From NCBI GenBank assembly GCA_910579845.1, contig CAJTWL010000001.1:62001-126000 (forward strand): a stretch of 64,000 bases of DNA. The letters run 5' to 3'. This DNA comes from an uncultured Muribaculaceae bacterium (GTDB taxonomy: Bacteria > Bacteroidota > Bacteroidia > Bacteroidales > Muribaculaceae). The notes beneath the pieces are model-generated. The model searched no databases, was not told the DNA's origin, and saw nothing but the letters and a program-made list of their open reading frames with translations. Made by a program: the position numbers and the translations under genes. Of this stretch, positions 44,349-54,105 are shown piece after piece (position 1 is the stretch's first letter; each line of letters begins with the position of its first letter).

Positions 44349-45884
44349 TCATTCATCTTTTGGTTTATAGAGTTTTATATTATCTATAAAATAGCGGCGC
44401 TTACCCTTTTCTTCACGTGTCTGCGGAAAATCCTGATCAACATTTCTAATTGTAATCCGAGTATCTTTAGTGATAGTCTCATCGAGCTCAAAATCAACCC
44501 TGAACCACTTATATTCTGATTCTCCATCAGTTAAATCAGGCGAAGGGACAGGATACTGTGTCTCTTTTCCATCATTCTCCACGATCACGACAATCTCCGG
44601 ATAATCCCATTTTAAACCTTCAATACCTACAGGCGTCCAATCGAACTGTATGCGGACGTTGTTAACGCCATCGCCTACCGCCGGCATTTTGGGCAATTTC
44701 ATTGATACCGTATAGGTCGTAAGTCCCATCTTAAGATAGTTGACACCAAGACACAGACATTTCTTTGCTTGCGCCTCTTTTGTCGATGCAAATTCAAAAC
44801 CTTTAGACAAAAGAATGTCCCAAACACTCTTTCCATCGGAGTTCTTCACCGTTTGAGCCTGCGGATTATAACCACCTGAATACAGTTTATCTCCGACATT
44901 GTCAGACACATTCTTGCCATCCTTCTGATACGCAGCAACCCACGGATGGAACCATTCAAAATCTTCGTTAAAATAAATGGTCTCATTTAGTCCCAGATCT
45001 TTTATTTCTGCAGCAATCAACTTAATGACGGGTGATGCTTTTGCAGTGCATATTCCTGAAACTTCTACGATATGACCTTTAAACTCATCCAGTTTAATAT
45101 CTTCTGCGAAATCGATAATCTGAAGATTATTGGACTGACCATCCAATTTAACTAAAGAACCGTTATAGATACCTGTAGCTTTGACAAGTCGAAGATCATT
45201 CAACTCAAAACTATCAGCGGATTGCGTGATATCTTCTATTTCGAAATTCGGCAATTGGTCTGAACCTGTCACTGTCAATTTCGAAGCATCAACATATGGC
45301 TGAGCGTCTTCTTCAAATTTAGAACCCAGGATATCGACTTTATCGCCAACAAAGGCTGATGCATTCTTTATATAGACAAATTTCAGCCCGTCGGTAACCA
45401 CCAGATTATTTGCTGTAACTGTGTATACAATCATATCCTTCAGATACACGGCGTCATTATCTTCCAAATCCTTTAAATCGGCAATTCCAATCGGTTCTAT
45501 TCCTCTGAACTTATCTCCAGCCTGACTGACAGAAACTTCATAACTACCGAATATGTCTTGCGTAGTAAATTTCAGTGTATACTCTCTCGGTTGATTCATA
45601 ATGCCATCCGTATAATTCTCTGTCGCTTCAACAAAAGCCTCTGTACGTCCCGCATTTCCAGAAGGAGGCGTTACAGCCAGCCATTCAGGAGTCTCGCATC
45701 TCCATGGTCCATCAGATGTGACGTATATAGAAACCGGATAACTTCCTGAAGCAGGGAATGAGATTGATCTTGTACTGATGATAACCGAATTGTCGATAAT
45801 ACCATCTTTATCATTACAAGAAGTGAGAATTGCCTGTGAAAAGATTCCTACTAAAAATATAATATATAATAATTTATTTCTCAT
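44349..45884 (-). CDS. BACON-domain lipoprotein (SusE/F-position protein)
   Basis: A 511-residue outer-membrane lipoprotein behind susD, in the place of SusE/SusF in such loci. The signal ends ILTSC. A BACON-type Ig domain follows (about 34-118: SISFPASGSYPVSIYVTSDGPW, WLAVTPPSG), then an OB-fold-like DUF5689-type segment (ADLKDLEDNDAVYLKD to about 290), and a C-terminal beta-jelly-roll-like part (NEDFEWFHPWVAAY to the end). It probably binds glycan at the cell surface. The ATG at 45884 gives a proper signal peptide. Repeat A3 lies in its 5' gap and repeat B touches its stop. Confidence 0.82.
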   Translation of the reverse strand: MRNKLLYIIFLVGIFSQAILTSCNDKDGIIDNSVIISTRSISFPASGSYPVSIYVTSDGPWRCETPEWLAVTPPSGNAGRTEAFVEATENYTDGIMNQPREYTLKFTTQDIFGSYEVSVSQAGDKFRGIEPIGIADLKDLEDNDAVYLKDMIVYTVTANNLVVTDGLKFVYIKNASAFVGDKVDILGSKFEEDAQPYVDASKLTVTGSDQLPNFEIEDITQSADSFELNDLRLVKATGIYNGSLVKLDGQSNNLQIIDFAEDIKLDEFKGHIVEVSGICTAKASPVIKLIAAEIKDLGLNETIYFNEDFEWFHPWVAAYQKDGKNVSDNVGDKLYSGGYNPQAQTVKNSDGKSVWDILLSKGFEFASTKEAQAKKCLCLGVNYLKMGLTTYTVSMKLPKMPAVGDGVNNVRIQFDWTPVGIEGLKWDYPEIVVIVENDGKETQYPVPSPDLTDGESEYKWFRVDFELDETITKDTRITIRNVDQDFPQTREEKGKRRYFIDNIKLYKPKDE

Positions 45885-45901
45885 AATGTTAGAATTATAT
45901 T

Positions 45902-46104
45902 TTAGAGTATGTTGAGTTTTAAATGATTTTAGCACAAACAGAGACTTCGGAGGGATTTTTCAAAGATTCAGAAGGGAGCATAGCCCGCTATGTAACCGGT
46001 TGAAACTTTGGAAAAGCGCCCGAAAGATCATTTGTGATGAAATCAAAAATCCACCATACTCTTTATTAATGTTTAATTTGGTTTAAAACCCAACATACTC
46101 TTAA
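45902..46104. repeat. Long-palindrome repeat element A3
   Basis: A 203-bp copy of element A between susD and the BACON-lipoprotein gene. Ends TTTAGAGTATGTTGAGTTTT and, reversed, TTAAGAGTATGTTGGGTTTT match each other but differ from the ends of A1 and A2 in several positions. The tip is CATAGCCCGCTATG at 45979-45992. It is inside what appears to be a single operon, so it would be transcribed as a long hairpin in the mRNA. Confidence 0.88.
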
Positions 46105-46111
46105 CAACTTC

Positions 46112-47905
46112 TTATCTGTCAATATCGGTCCACCCTGGATTCTGGACAAGATTATGATTGAGTTGTAGATCATCAAGCGGAATCGGAAACAGATAATCCC
46201 GGCTCTCATTAAAAATCCCTTGCACCTGACTTCCATGCATATCGATATACCCTTTTGTACCTTCGCTAAGAAGTATATCCTTACCTATTTCATAAGCCAC
46301 CATTCCGTTCTCAAGAGAGGGTTTTACAGTTCCTTTGGCATAAAATACGTAATTGGGTTTGCCGTCGCCGGTAACATCCAGATTACAAGGACCGGGAATA
46401 TATATTCCATACAGATTCTGACTCCAGCTGAGCCCGCTCCTCCAACGCACAAGATCAAAATATCTACGATTCTCCATAGCCATTTCAATGCACCGTTCTC
46501 TTCTTATCTCAAGCACATCGCCTTGCTGATTACCGGCTGTTTCCGAATTGAAATAACCGGTTTCTTCATTTATAAGATACGGATCAGGTGTATTTCCGAT
46601 TGTCATATCCGGCATTCCGGCTCTTTTGCGAATCAAATTTATTGACTTATCCAAATCAGCCTGAGTCAATTTACCAAGCTCAGCTTTAGCTTCTGCATAA
46701 TTAAGAAGACATTCCGCATATCTGTAAACAGGCATATCATTGACTGCTCTGCTTCCTTGGTCGCAGACATAATCTCCAATAGCGGACTGCGTGACATATT
46801 TAATCGGTTGATATCCTGTAAAGCTTACGCCTAAATCGGTTGCTAAAACTACATTACCGTCAATCCGCATATAACCGGGTGTACGCATAGTCTGAGCCAT
46901 ACGAGGGTCTCTGTTCTTACATTCATCAACAAAACCCATTGTCTGCCATCCGGGCTGATCCGTAAACCGACTGCCGTCTTTCATCAGATATGTACATACA
47001 AACTTGCGTGTAAACTGCGGACCACTTGAATTTGAACTTAATGACCATGCATTGACATTGTGACCTATGTTCGGACTGATATTATATTTAACGGCAAGTA
47101 TTACCTCGTCTTTCTTTGCATCAATAGAAGCAAACAGATCTCTATAGTCTTTATCAGGAGATTTGGTACTGTAAAGTTTATAATTTCCGTAACTGCCACT
47201 CATCAATTTTTCGGAAGCATCAATGGATTCTTCAAGATAATAATCCCAATTATGTCCTTCAAGATTGATATTGTGATATTTTCTGTAAGTACCTTCAAAA
47301 AGACAGAAATTCGATTTCAAAGCAAGCGCAGCAGCTTTTGTAACCTTATAAGGTCCCCCATCAGAAGAAAGATTTTCAATCGCATAATCTATATCCTCTA
47401 TCATCTTTGTCATTATGAATTCACGGGAATCTCTTGGATTCATCAATGCAGGATCCGACGATCCCAAAGGACGGTCAATCCATGGCACATCACCAAATCT
47501 TTTAACTTTCTCAAAATAAAAATGAGCTCTAAAATACCTCGCCAATGCCGTATAAAATGTCAATGCCTCTTTATCCTTGCAGTTCCTGGGTGCGATTTCA
47601 AGCAGAGTATTTATATCTCTTAAAGGCTCCCAATTCCAGCCGCCGCCACTTTGGGGAGTGGAGCGGGCTGTACCGCATTTAAGCAACTCGCTCAAATTTC
47701 TATTGACCCTATAATCATCCTGATTATCATAAGGTTTCCTTTCCAGAATATCTATATACCATCCGTTGGAATACAATTCCATATCAGTTGCGGATGTGAA
47801 ATAATTATTCAGGTCGACTTTATCGAGAGGCACTTTGTCAAGACTATCCTGACATGACGCCAGGCATAACGTTGCCACAACAGCTATATTTATAAATTTA
47901 TTCAT
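46112..47905 (-). CDS. SusD/RagB-like starch-binding outer-membrane lipoprotein
   Basis: The surface glycan-binding lipoprotein that caps a SusC channel. The 597 residues start from the ATG at 47905 with a signal ending CLASC (Cys18), then the alpha-helical TPR-like SusD fold. Family landmarks include the KAAALALKSNFCLFEGTYRK helix, VPVYRYAECLLNYAEAKAELG and RRERCIEMAMENRRYFDLVRW near the C-terminus. It begins 16 bases after susC stops. The glycan is not evident from sequence. Confidence 0.92.
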   Translation of the reverse strand: MNKFINIAVVATLCLASCQDSLDKVPLDKVDLNNYFTSATDMELYSNGWYIDILERKPYDNQDDYRVNRNLSELLKCGTARSTPQSGGGWNWEPLRDINTLLEIAPRNCKDKEALTFYTALARYFRAHFYFEKVKRFGDVPWIDRPLGSSDPALMNPRDSREFIMTKMIEDIDYAIENLSSDGGPYKVTKAAALALKSNFCLFEGTYRKYHNINLEGHNWDYYLEESIDASEKLMSGSYGNYKLYSTKSPDKDYRDLFASIDAKKDEVILAVKYNISPNIGHNVNAWSLSSNSSGPQFTRKFVCTYLMKDGSRFTDQPGWQTMGFVDECKNRDPRMAQTMRTPGYMRIDGNVVLATDLGVSFTGYQPIKYVTQSAIGDYVCDQGSRAVNDMPVYRYAECLLNYAEAKAELGKLTQADLDKSINLIRKRAGMPDMTIGNTPDPYLINEETGYFNSETAGNQQGDVLEIRRERCIEMAMENRRYFDLVRWRSGLSWSQNLYGIYIPGPCNLDVTGDGKPNYVFYAKGTVKPSLENGMVAYEIGKDILLSEGTKGYIDMHGSQVQGIFNESRDYLFPIPLDDLQLNHNLVQNPGWTDIDR

Positions 47906-47921
47906 TACAGTTTCCTTAATT

Positions 47922-50900
47922 TTAGAATTGAACATCAAGACCAAACATAATTGTTTTGGGCCATGGATAAAATGCCATATTGAATTTGGAATTATCAAGT
48001 CGTTCGAACGCCGCCTCCGGGTCAATATACTTCATATGTTTCTTTGCTGGAGACCAATAACAAAGATTCTCTGCCGTAAAATACAGACGCAGTTTCTCTA
48101 TGGCAGCTTTCTGAGTCCATTTGCGGGGGAAGGTATATCCAACTGTAAGGTTCTTGAATCTCAGATACCTTAAATTCTGTAAATAACGGTCATTTGTAAA
48201 TCTGAGCGCACCTCCTTTCGCACCGGAAATGTATGGACGAGGAAAATAAGCATCCGGATTCTTCGCAGACCAATATGAATCTTTAAAATCATCGGGTAAG
48301 AAAGAGACCTGATAATTATCCGCAAAACTTCCCCAGAACTGTCCTAAAGATGATGCAGGATAATAATGATGGTTTCCTGTCCCTTGAAATACAGTAGAAA
48401 GGTCAAAGCCAAAATAGCTGAATCCTAAACGGAATCCATATTGCAGACTTGCGAGTGAATTGCCAAGCTTTACCAAATCTCCGTGATTGTCCAATGTGTT
48501 CTGCCCTTCTGTTATCTTACCATCGTTATTGACATCAACAAACATCAGATCACCAGCCTGCCAACCGTTTATTATTCCCTTGTTGACTTTACTGAGGTCT
48601 ACCTTTTCAGCATATGCCTGAGCTTCTTCATTAGTCTGAAAGATGCCACCTATTCTATACCCCCAGATTTCACCGAATTCCTGTCCGACATAATAGTTTG
48701 ATAAAAGATTTGTCGGGTTATCAAACTTGGTTATCTTACTTTGGTAATCAGATATATTGAAACCTATATTATACGTAAACTTATTATTCCATAAGTTGAA
48801 GCTGTCATTCCATTCAAGAGATACTTCATATCCCTTTGTACGCAAATCCGCGGCATTCATTTCCGGAACTGCGGCTCCATATATACTCGGCAACGCCATT
48901 CCTTCAGTCAGCATATCTTTAGTATCCCTAATATATAAATCAACTGTCGCGTTCAATCTATTATTAAAAAATCCAAGATCAAAACCGAGATCCCACTGGT
49001 TGGATTTTTCCCATGTCATATCAGACGCGACAGGAGCATCCGCTATAGCGCGTTTTACATATTCCGAATCCTTAAATGCATAATCATTACTTGTTGTCAA
49101 AGTTACCTGCCTCAAGAATGTATAATAACTTGACACATTCTGATTACCGAGACTGCCATAAGAAAGTCTTATTTTACCATTGCTCCATACCGGCTGTAAA
49201 CCTTCAAAGAATTTCTCTTCACTGAACCTCCATCCGATAGAACCGGAAGGGAACCATCCCCACTGATTTCCCTTTGAGAAACGTGATGTACCATCATAAC
49301 GTCCGGAAAGTTCAACCAGATACTTTCCCATATAATCATAATTGATCCTGCCGAATACACCCATAATGGCATATTCATTCTGACCGCCTATAACGGAGGC
49401 TCCTTCGAGATTTGGAGCAAGCCCTACATCGCTGAGTTCAGGATTGCCAAGATTCATTACATATGTCTGTATTCTTTTATCATTGTAACTTTCCCAGTTA
49501 TATCCGGCAACGATATTCAAGTTATGTTTATCAGCAAATACATCTTTATAAGTAACAAGCGCATTTACAGAATAATACTGTCTTGTATTCACTGTTTCCT
49601 TAAGATCATCATTACCCATTCCTGTAGTATAGTAACTCATATCCTCACCGGGTGCCACACGATATGGAATATTGTTGGAACGGGTCATATTCCGGTTCTG
49701 AAGAAAGCGATATGTAAAATCTCCGGTAATAGTAAGCTGCTTGATTGGAGTTATATTCAATCTGCTCATAGTCATAATATCAGTCTTGACCTGAGACCCG
49801 GGGTGAAGCCCCTGAGACATTACTATGTATCTTCCACTTGTGGGTTTACATGATGTATATGTGGTTTCATAAATATAACTGCCATCGGGATTATGAGTCG
49901 GGAAAGTAGATAAAGCATACATATTTGAATATCCTAAAGTATTCTCAATCTTATTATCACCCTGATATGTATACTTACTACCGTATAATGTCGTATTATT
50001 TTCAAATGTTGCCCATTTATTGATCGTAAAATCAATTTTTGAACGAATATTGTAACTGTTGAACTTGTCGGTATTCAGTTTCAGAATTCCGTCATCATGT
50101 TTCAGACCTCCTGATATAAAATATCGAACCGCCTTATTTCCTCCCGAAAGAGAGATGTTATGCTGAGTTGAGAACCGGTTGTCATTGAACATTTCATGCC
50201 ACCAGTCTGTATTGGCATAATATTTCCATATTTTCTTACCATTCACCTCTGCTTCCACAGCCCATGGACGCTCAGGATGCTCCGTCTTATCATTTATTCT
50301 ATACAAAAGTTCCGCCCAATCATTTTCTCCCCAATATGCCGAAGAAAAAAACGGTGTTTGGGAAGACTGCTGAGAGAAATCTTCCATTACTCTTATATGG
50401 AAGTATCCTCTGTGTTCATAATCAGTAGATGTCGTAGGAGATATCCAACCAAAGCGTCCGTTATATCGTACAGTTGCTTTGCCATCATTTTCATCTCCTC
50501 GCTTAGTGGTTACCAATATGACACCAAATGCGGCACGAGCGCCATATATTGCAGCCGCAGATGCATCTTTTATAACAGATATCTGTGCAATATCATTTGG
50601 ATCTACAGAATCCAGATCTCCGACAGCGCCATCAATGAGTATCAGAGGACCGGCAGAATTTATTGAAGTCGTTCCTCGTATATTCAGTTCAGCTGTAGAA
50701 CCCGGTTTTCCTGAAGTAGTTGTAACATTAAGACCGGCTACAGCTCCTTGTAACATTGTCGACACATCACTGACAGGGCGCCCTTCAAGACTTTTCCCTT
50801 CAATTGCAGCCACAGCGCCTGTGAGATTGACTTTCTTTTGCGTACCATAACCCACAACCACGGTCTCTTCAAGCATCTGTGAGTCTTCCTGTAAAACTAC

Positions 50901-51182
50901 ATTCACCTTATTCTGACCGGCTGCGACATTAATTACATCCGTCTTATATCCAATTAATGTTACATTAAGTTTTGCACTCCCTTCCGGAATCTGGAGCGAA
51001 AATTTTCCATCGATATCTGCCATACAGCCTATTCTTGAATTCTGGAGCATTATACTTGCTCCGACCAAGGGCTCTCCTGATTTATCTGTAACAGTACCGG
51101 TTATCTCTCTGGATGCGGCAAACACGGGCAAACCTGAAACCAGCATCAACAACATTATAATTAGTCTCCTGACTTTTTTCAT
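47922..51182 (-). CDS. SusC/RagA-like TonB-dependent outer-membrane transporter
   Basis: A 1086-residue TonB-dependent channel for oligosaccharides. A signal peptide (about 1-22), a CarboxypepD_reg-like domain (about 26-108: REITGTVTDKSGEPLVGASI), a TonB-box-like VVVGYGTQKKVNLTGAVA stretch, the plug (to about 230) and a 22-stranded barrel ending in the terminal FGLDVQF strand are visible. This is the second gene after the phosphoesterase and pairs with the following SusD. No adjacent ECF sigma/anti-sigma or hybrid two-component regulator is seen. Confidence 0.94.
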   Translation of the reverse strand: MKKVRRLIIMLLMLVSGLPVFAASREITGTVTDKSGEPLVGASIMLQNSRIGCMADIDGKFSLQIPEGSAKLNVTLIGYKTDVINVAAGQNKVNVVLQEDSQMLEETVVVGYGTQKKVNLTGAVAAIEGKSLEGRPVSDVSTMLQGAVAGLNVTTTSGKPGSTAELNIRGTTSINSAGPLILIDGAVGDLDSVDPNDIAQISVIKDASAAAIYGARAAFGVILVTTKRGDENDGKATVRYNGRFGWISPTTSTDYEHRGYFHIRVMEDFSQQSSQTPFFSSAYWGENDWAELLYRINDKTEHPERPWAVEAEVNGKKIWKYYANTDWWHEMFNDNRFSTQHNISLSGGNKAVRYFISGGLKHDDGILKLNTDKFNSYNIRSKIDFTINKWATFENNTTLYGSKYTYQGDNKIENTLGYSNMYALSTFPTHNPDGSYIYETTYTSCKPTSGRYIVMSQGLHPGSQVKTDIMTMSRLNITPIKQLTITGDFTYRFLQNRNMTRSNNIPYRVAPGEDMSYYTTGMGNDDLKETVNTRQYYSVNALVTYKDVFADKHNLNIVAGYNWESYNDKRIQTYVMNLGNPELSDVGLAPNLEGASVIGGQNEYAIMGVFGRINYDYMGKYLVELSGRYDGTSRFSKGNQWGWFPSGSIGWRFSEEKFFEGLQPVWSNGKIRLSYGSLGNQNVSSYYTFLRQVTLTTSNDYAFKDSEYVKRAIADAPVASDMTWEKSNQWDLGFDLGFFNNRLNATVDLYIRDTKDMLTEGMALPSIYGAAVPEMNAADLRTKGYEVSLEWNDSFNLWNNKFTYNIGFNISDYQSKITKFDNPTNLLSNYYVGQEFGEIWGYRIGGIFQTNEEAQAYAEKVDLSKVNKGIINGWQAGDLMFVDVNNDGKITEGQNTLDNHGDLVKLGNSLASLQYGFRLGFSYFGFDLSTVFQGTGNHHYYPASSLGQFWGSFADNYQVSFLPDDFKDSYWSAKNPDAYFPRPYISGAKGGALRFTNDRYLQNLRYLRFKNLTVGYTFPRKWTQKAAIEKLRLYFTAENLCYWSPAKKHMKYIDPEAAFERLDNSKFNMAFYPWPKTIMFGLDVQF

Positions 51183-51269
51183 AATATAGGTTTTATTGTT
51201 TATATTTTGGAATTAGCACCATATATACTCATGTTATATACTCATGTTGCAAAATGATGATATGCAGAT

Positions 51270-53264
51270 TTACTTGACTTTATACTGCGCGGCATTAAAT
51301 GCGAATGGACGCCGCATCTCAAAGGAATAGACATTACCGAATTTATCAGTACCGGTAATAATAATATCTGATGTTTCATCGGGGCAATCAATCAGGAAGA
51401 AATGCTGACGATATCTGGTTGCCGTGCCTGGAACAGAAGTCAATTCGTTGCGATCCCAGTATGGAATTGTCAACGCAAGAATTGATAACGGATCCCATGC
51501 ACTGCAGCGGCTGATAGCAAGGGATTGTCCATCCACAGTTTTTGCTTCTATTTTACAATCACTATTCCAATTCCAGAAATTCACCAATACCTTGTTTTTC
51601 AATTTTCCGTCTGAATAAGGTGTTACATAACGTCTTTCAAACTCCTTGATAACATTCTTATCTGTTAAATTCTTGAATTCAGAAAGCGCATATGTAAAAT
51701 CGACGTTGTTCATGTCATAAGCCCTGAACAGTTCCTTCTCATTACGTCCGGTTCCTTTATAACTCCATGTCATTTCTTTTCCCTTGAAATCAAATATGGC
51801 ATATCCGGCCGGAGTACCATCAGTACATACATGAACACCCGGAGTATAGTAACCTGAATACCACCAGTCCGCACAGACAGCAGGAATGTTATGCTCATAC
51901 AGAGGAAATCCATAATCTTTAGCAGGAATATCCGTTGGCAGCATGGTATGCTGCTCATGCATATGTCCGGTAACAAAATGCACCTCCCGTCCTTTTAGAA
52001 TTTCCAATATCTCAGGTCCTCCCCTATTAAGATTAAGATACAGATAAAAATTATCTGGTAAATCCGCATTCTGAAGAAATACCGGACAATGTGTAAGCAC
52101 ATATACAGGCGATGATGGATCCACATAACTGATATCTCGGGCAAGCCATTCAACCTGATCTCCGTAAAGCTTTTCCTTATATGGGCGATCTTTTATGCCA
52201 TCATATCCTTCACAATCAATATCATCTATGACAATAAAGTGAGCGGCACCGATGTTAAACGAATACCAAGCCGGTGCTATATTAGTTATGAATGGATTTG
52301 TCGCATCAAAATTACTTGCTATTGAGTTTGGATCATGATCATGGTTTCCAATGACATTATACAATACAAGATTCTTAAAGTTGGAATTAGCGGTATTGAC
52401 AAAATCCGAGAGATCATATCCCTTGCTCCAATGCTGATCCCATGATAAGTCTCCCAATGTAGCGGCATATATCTTTTCGGACGGATGTTGTGCCTGATAC
52501 TTTGCCACATCCTCCGAGAATTTTCTGAATTGCTCGAGGTCATTTGACCTTTTGGCAAGATGCATATCTCCGAATAAAAGCAATTTAAAATTATCCTGAT
52601 TATCGACCTTATTTAATTTGAAGGAGTGATATTCCGGAAACTCACCGCTCATAACAAGTTTATCATATATCAAAGGGAATACACCATTCCCTTCAGCTTC
52701 GTACCCTGAAGGAACCGAATAAAATACCACACCATGTTTTTTATCGGATTCAAGCTGATAAACACCATTCGAATCGGTAACAGTGCAAATTCGTCCATCA
52801 CTGACTACTACTCCTTCTAATGGAGATCCATCTTCTGTCTCAATTACTCCATATATTGTTGTACCTTCATTGATTTTGATATCCTTTGTTATAAATTTGA
52901 TTTGAACAGATCCTATTTGTGTTCTTTTAAGACCCTGTTTTATAAATACATTATATAATCCATCATCAAGACCGGAGGGAACTGTAAATGTAAACGAATC
53001 CTCACTTGCCCGGTCAACTTTACAGCTTATAAACTGACCGGCAGATTCGAAATAAAGAATATCGGAATCGCTTATTGAACTATTGTTCTGTTTCAGAGTA
53101 ACCGGTACTCCTTTAACTACATATATGGTAGGTGGCAATCCTACATTCACTTCAGGATACTCCTGTAAAATGAATGATTCGTGATCATCACATCCACCCA
53201 TAATAATAGAGAAAAGCAGCAACGATGCCGCAAGTTTCATGAAATGGTTAGATTTGTGTTGCAT
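51270..53264 (-). CDS. Calcineurin-like phosphoesterase lipoprotein
   Basis: An outer-membrane or periplasmic lipoprotein of about 665 residues (start at 53264; 53303 and 53240 are other ATGs; the lipobox MGGC favours a near start). An N-terminal beta region (TIG-like, about 30-130) and a carboxypeptidase-regulatory-like strand block (IYGVIETEDGSPLEGVVVSD) precede the phosphoesterase, whose metal motifs are LLFGDMHL, ATLGDLSWD, VIGNHDHD, LTHCPV and VTGHMHEQH. A C-terminal beta domain follows. It is the first gene of the phosphoesterase-susC-susD-BACON unit, 87 bases before susC. It may remove phosphate from the imported glycan; this is inference. Confidence 0.85.
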   Translation of the reverse strand: MQHKSNHFMKLAASLLLFSIIMGGCDDHESFILQEYPEVNVGLPPTIYVVKGVPVTLKQNNSSISDSDILYFESAGQFISCKVDRASEDSFTFTVPSGLDDGLYNVFIKQGLKRTQIGSVQIKFITKDIKINEGTTIYGVIETEDGSPLEGVVVSDGRICTVTDSNGVYQLESDKKHGVVFYSVPSGYEAEGNGVFPLIYDKLVMSGEFPEYHSFKLNKVDNQDNFKLLLFGDMHLAKRSNDLEQFRKFSEDVAKYQAQHPSEKIYAATLGDLSWDQHWSKGYDLSDFVNTANSNFKNLVLYNVIGNHDHDPNSIASNFDATNPFITNIAPAWYSFNIGAAHFIVIDDIDCEGYDGIKDRPYKEKLYGDQVEWLARDISYVDPSSPVYVLTHCPVFLQNADLPDNFYLYLNLNRGGPEILEILKGREVHFVTGHMHEQHTMLPTDIPAKDYGFPLYEHNIPAVCADWWYSGYYTPGVHVCTDGTPAGYAIFDFKGKEMTWSYKGTGRNEKELFRAYDMNNVDFTYALSEFKNLTDKNVIKEFERRYVTPYSDGKLKNKVLVNFWNWNSDCKIEAKTVDGQSLAISRCSAWDPLSILALTIPYWDRNELTSVPGTATRYRQHFFLIDCPDETSDIIITGTDKFGNVYSFEMRRPFAFNAAQYKVK

Positions 53265-53303
53265 AAAAAAATATTTAGAATTATTATATTGATGAAATTT
53301 CAT

Positions 53304-53860
53304 ATTAAAGAAAACCTACCCATTCAGATATAGATGACCAACCATAGGATAAGCATATGTGAGTTTTATAGACGTATCTTGATTTTTATGGGTCAGCAGA
53401 TTTTTATCAATGCATCTGATACATCCGTAGATAAAAGGACTCAGTAGGAAAGATTCAAAATACTTGCCCACACAAAAACACAGACCATCGCAATTACGCG
53501 ACAGCCTGTAAAAGTATTTATTTATGATAAATGATATCAGTCTACATATCCCGAGATACGCAAATGGGGGGGGTAATCAGTTGTCTATCAGCGAGATAGC
53601 TAATAAACACATTTTGATTTACATCAATTCTCAAATTATTACAGTTAGAATTACCCAAATTAGTAGAAAAAGTTATGGTAGTTAATTAACGTAATGGATT
53701 AAAATGCCAGAAGCATAATAAGATTCCCCATTAATGCACAAAATTAAACAAATTTTCTTAAATTCAAATAAATTTTAAAAGAATTTAAAATATTTTTTAA
53801 TTTATATTTATAATGCATGTTTAATCAACAAGTTAATAAATAACTATTAATATTGGAATT
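53304..53860. other. AT-rich leader region upstream of the Sus operon
   Basis: No coding sequence is convincing. On the minus strand CAAAATTA at 53739-53746 with CAAA at 53765-53768 reads as a TTTG-18-TAATTTTG promoter, which would give a leader of about 430 bases before the phosphoesterase gene. A run of eight G (53566-53573) lies in that leader. Weak evidence. Confidence 0.35.
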
Positions 53861-53892
53861 CAGATTAAATTTCTATTATTTATATAGCATTA

Positions 53893-54010
53893 TTTTTCAT
53901 CGAATGTTTCGTATATATTTGACTCACATAATTGGCTCCGCCACCGCGAACCAGCTTTTGGATGACATTCGCTATTATGTTTCATCGAATATTCTTACGA
54001 TATTTGGCTT
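53893..54010. repeat. Imperfect direct repeat upstream of the DUF2130 gene
   Basis: TTCATCGAAT followed by a TATATTTG/ATATTTGG-like stretch occurs twice, starting near 53898 and 53981, about 83 bases apart. The first copy contains TATATTTG (a -7-like element) at 53914. It may mark duplicated promoter or operator sites. Confidence 0.4.
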
Positions 54011-54048
54011 CGCCCAATATACCCAGCGATCAACAAAAACCAAACAAG

Positions 54049-54081
54049 TTTGGTTTTGTATTCGACTTCTGTGTATATTTG
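54049..54081 (+). promoter_or_regulatory. Promoter of the DUF2130-yaaA pair
   Basis: TTTG at 54049-54052, a 21-base spacer and TATATTTG at 54074-54081 match the Bacteroides consensus. The ATG at 54106 lies 24 bases further on. Confidence 0.6.
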
Positions 54082-54105
54082 CAATATTGAAAGTTATCTA
54101 AAAAT

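Noticed and set aside
47906..48025. Upstream start extending susD by 40 residues into the susC end
   Set aside because: The residues are basic and overlap susC; the ATG at 47905 gives a proper lipoprotein signal.
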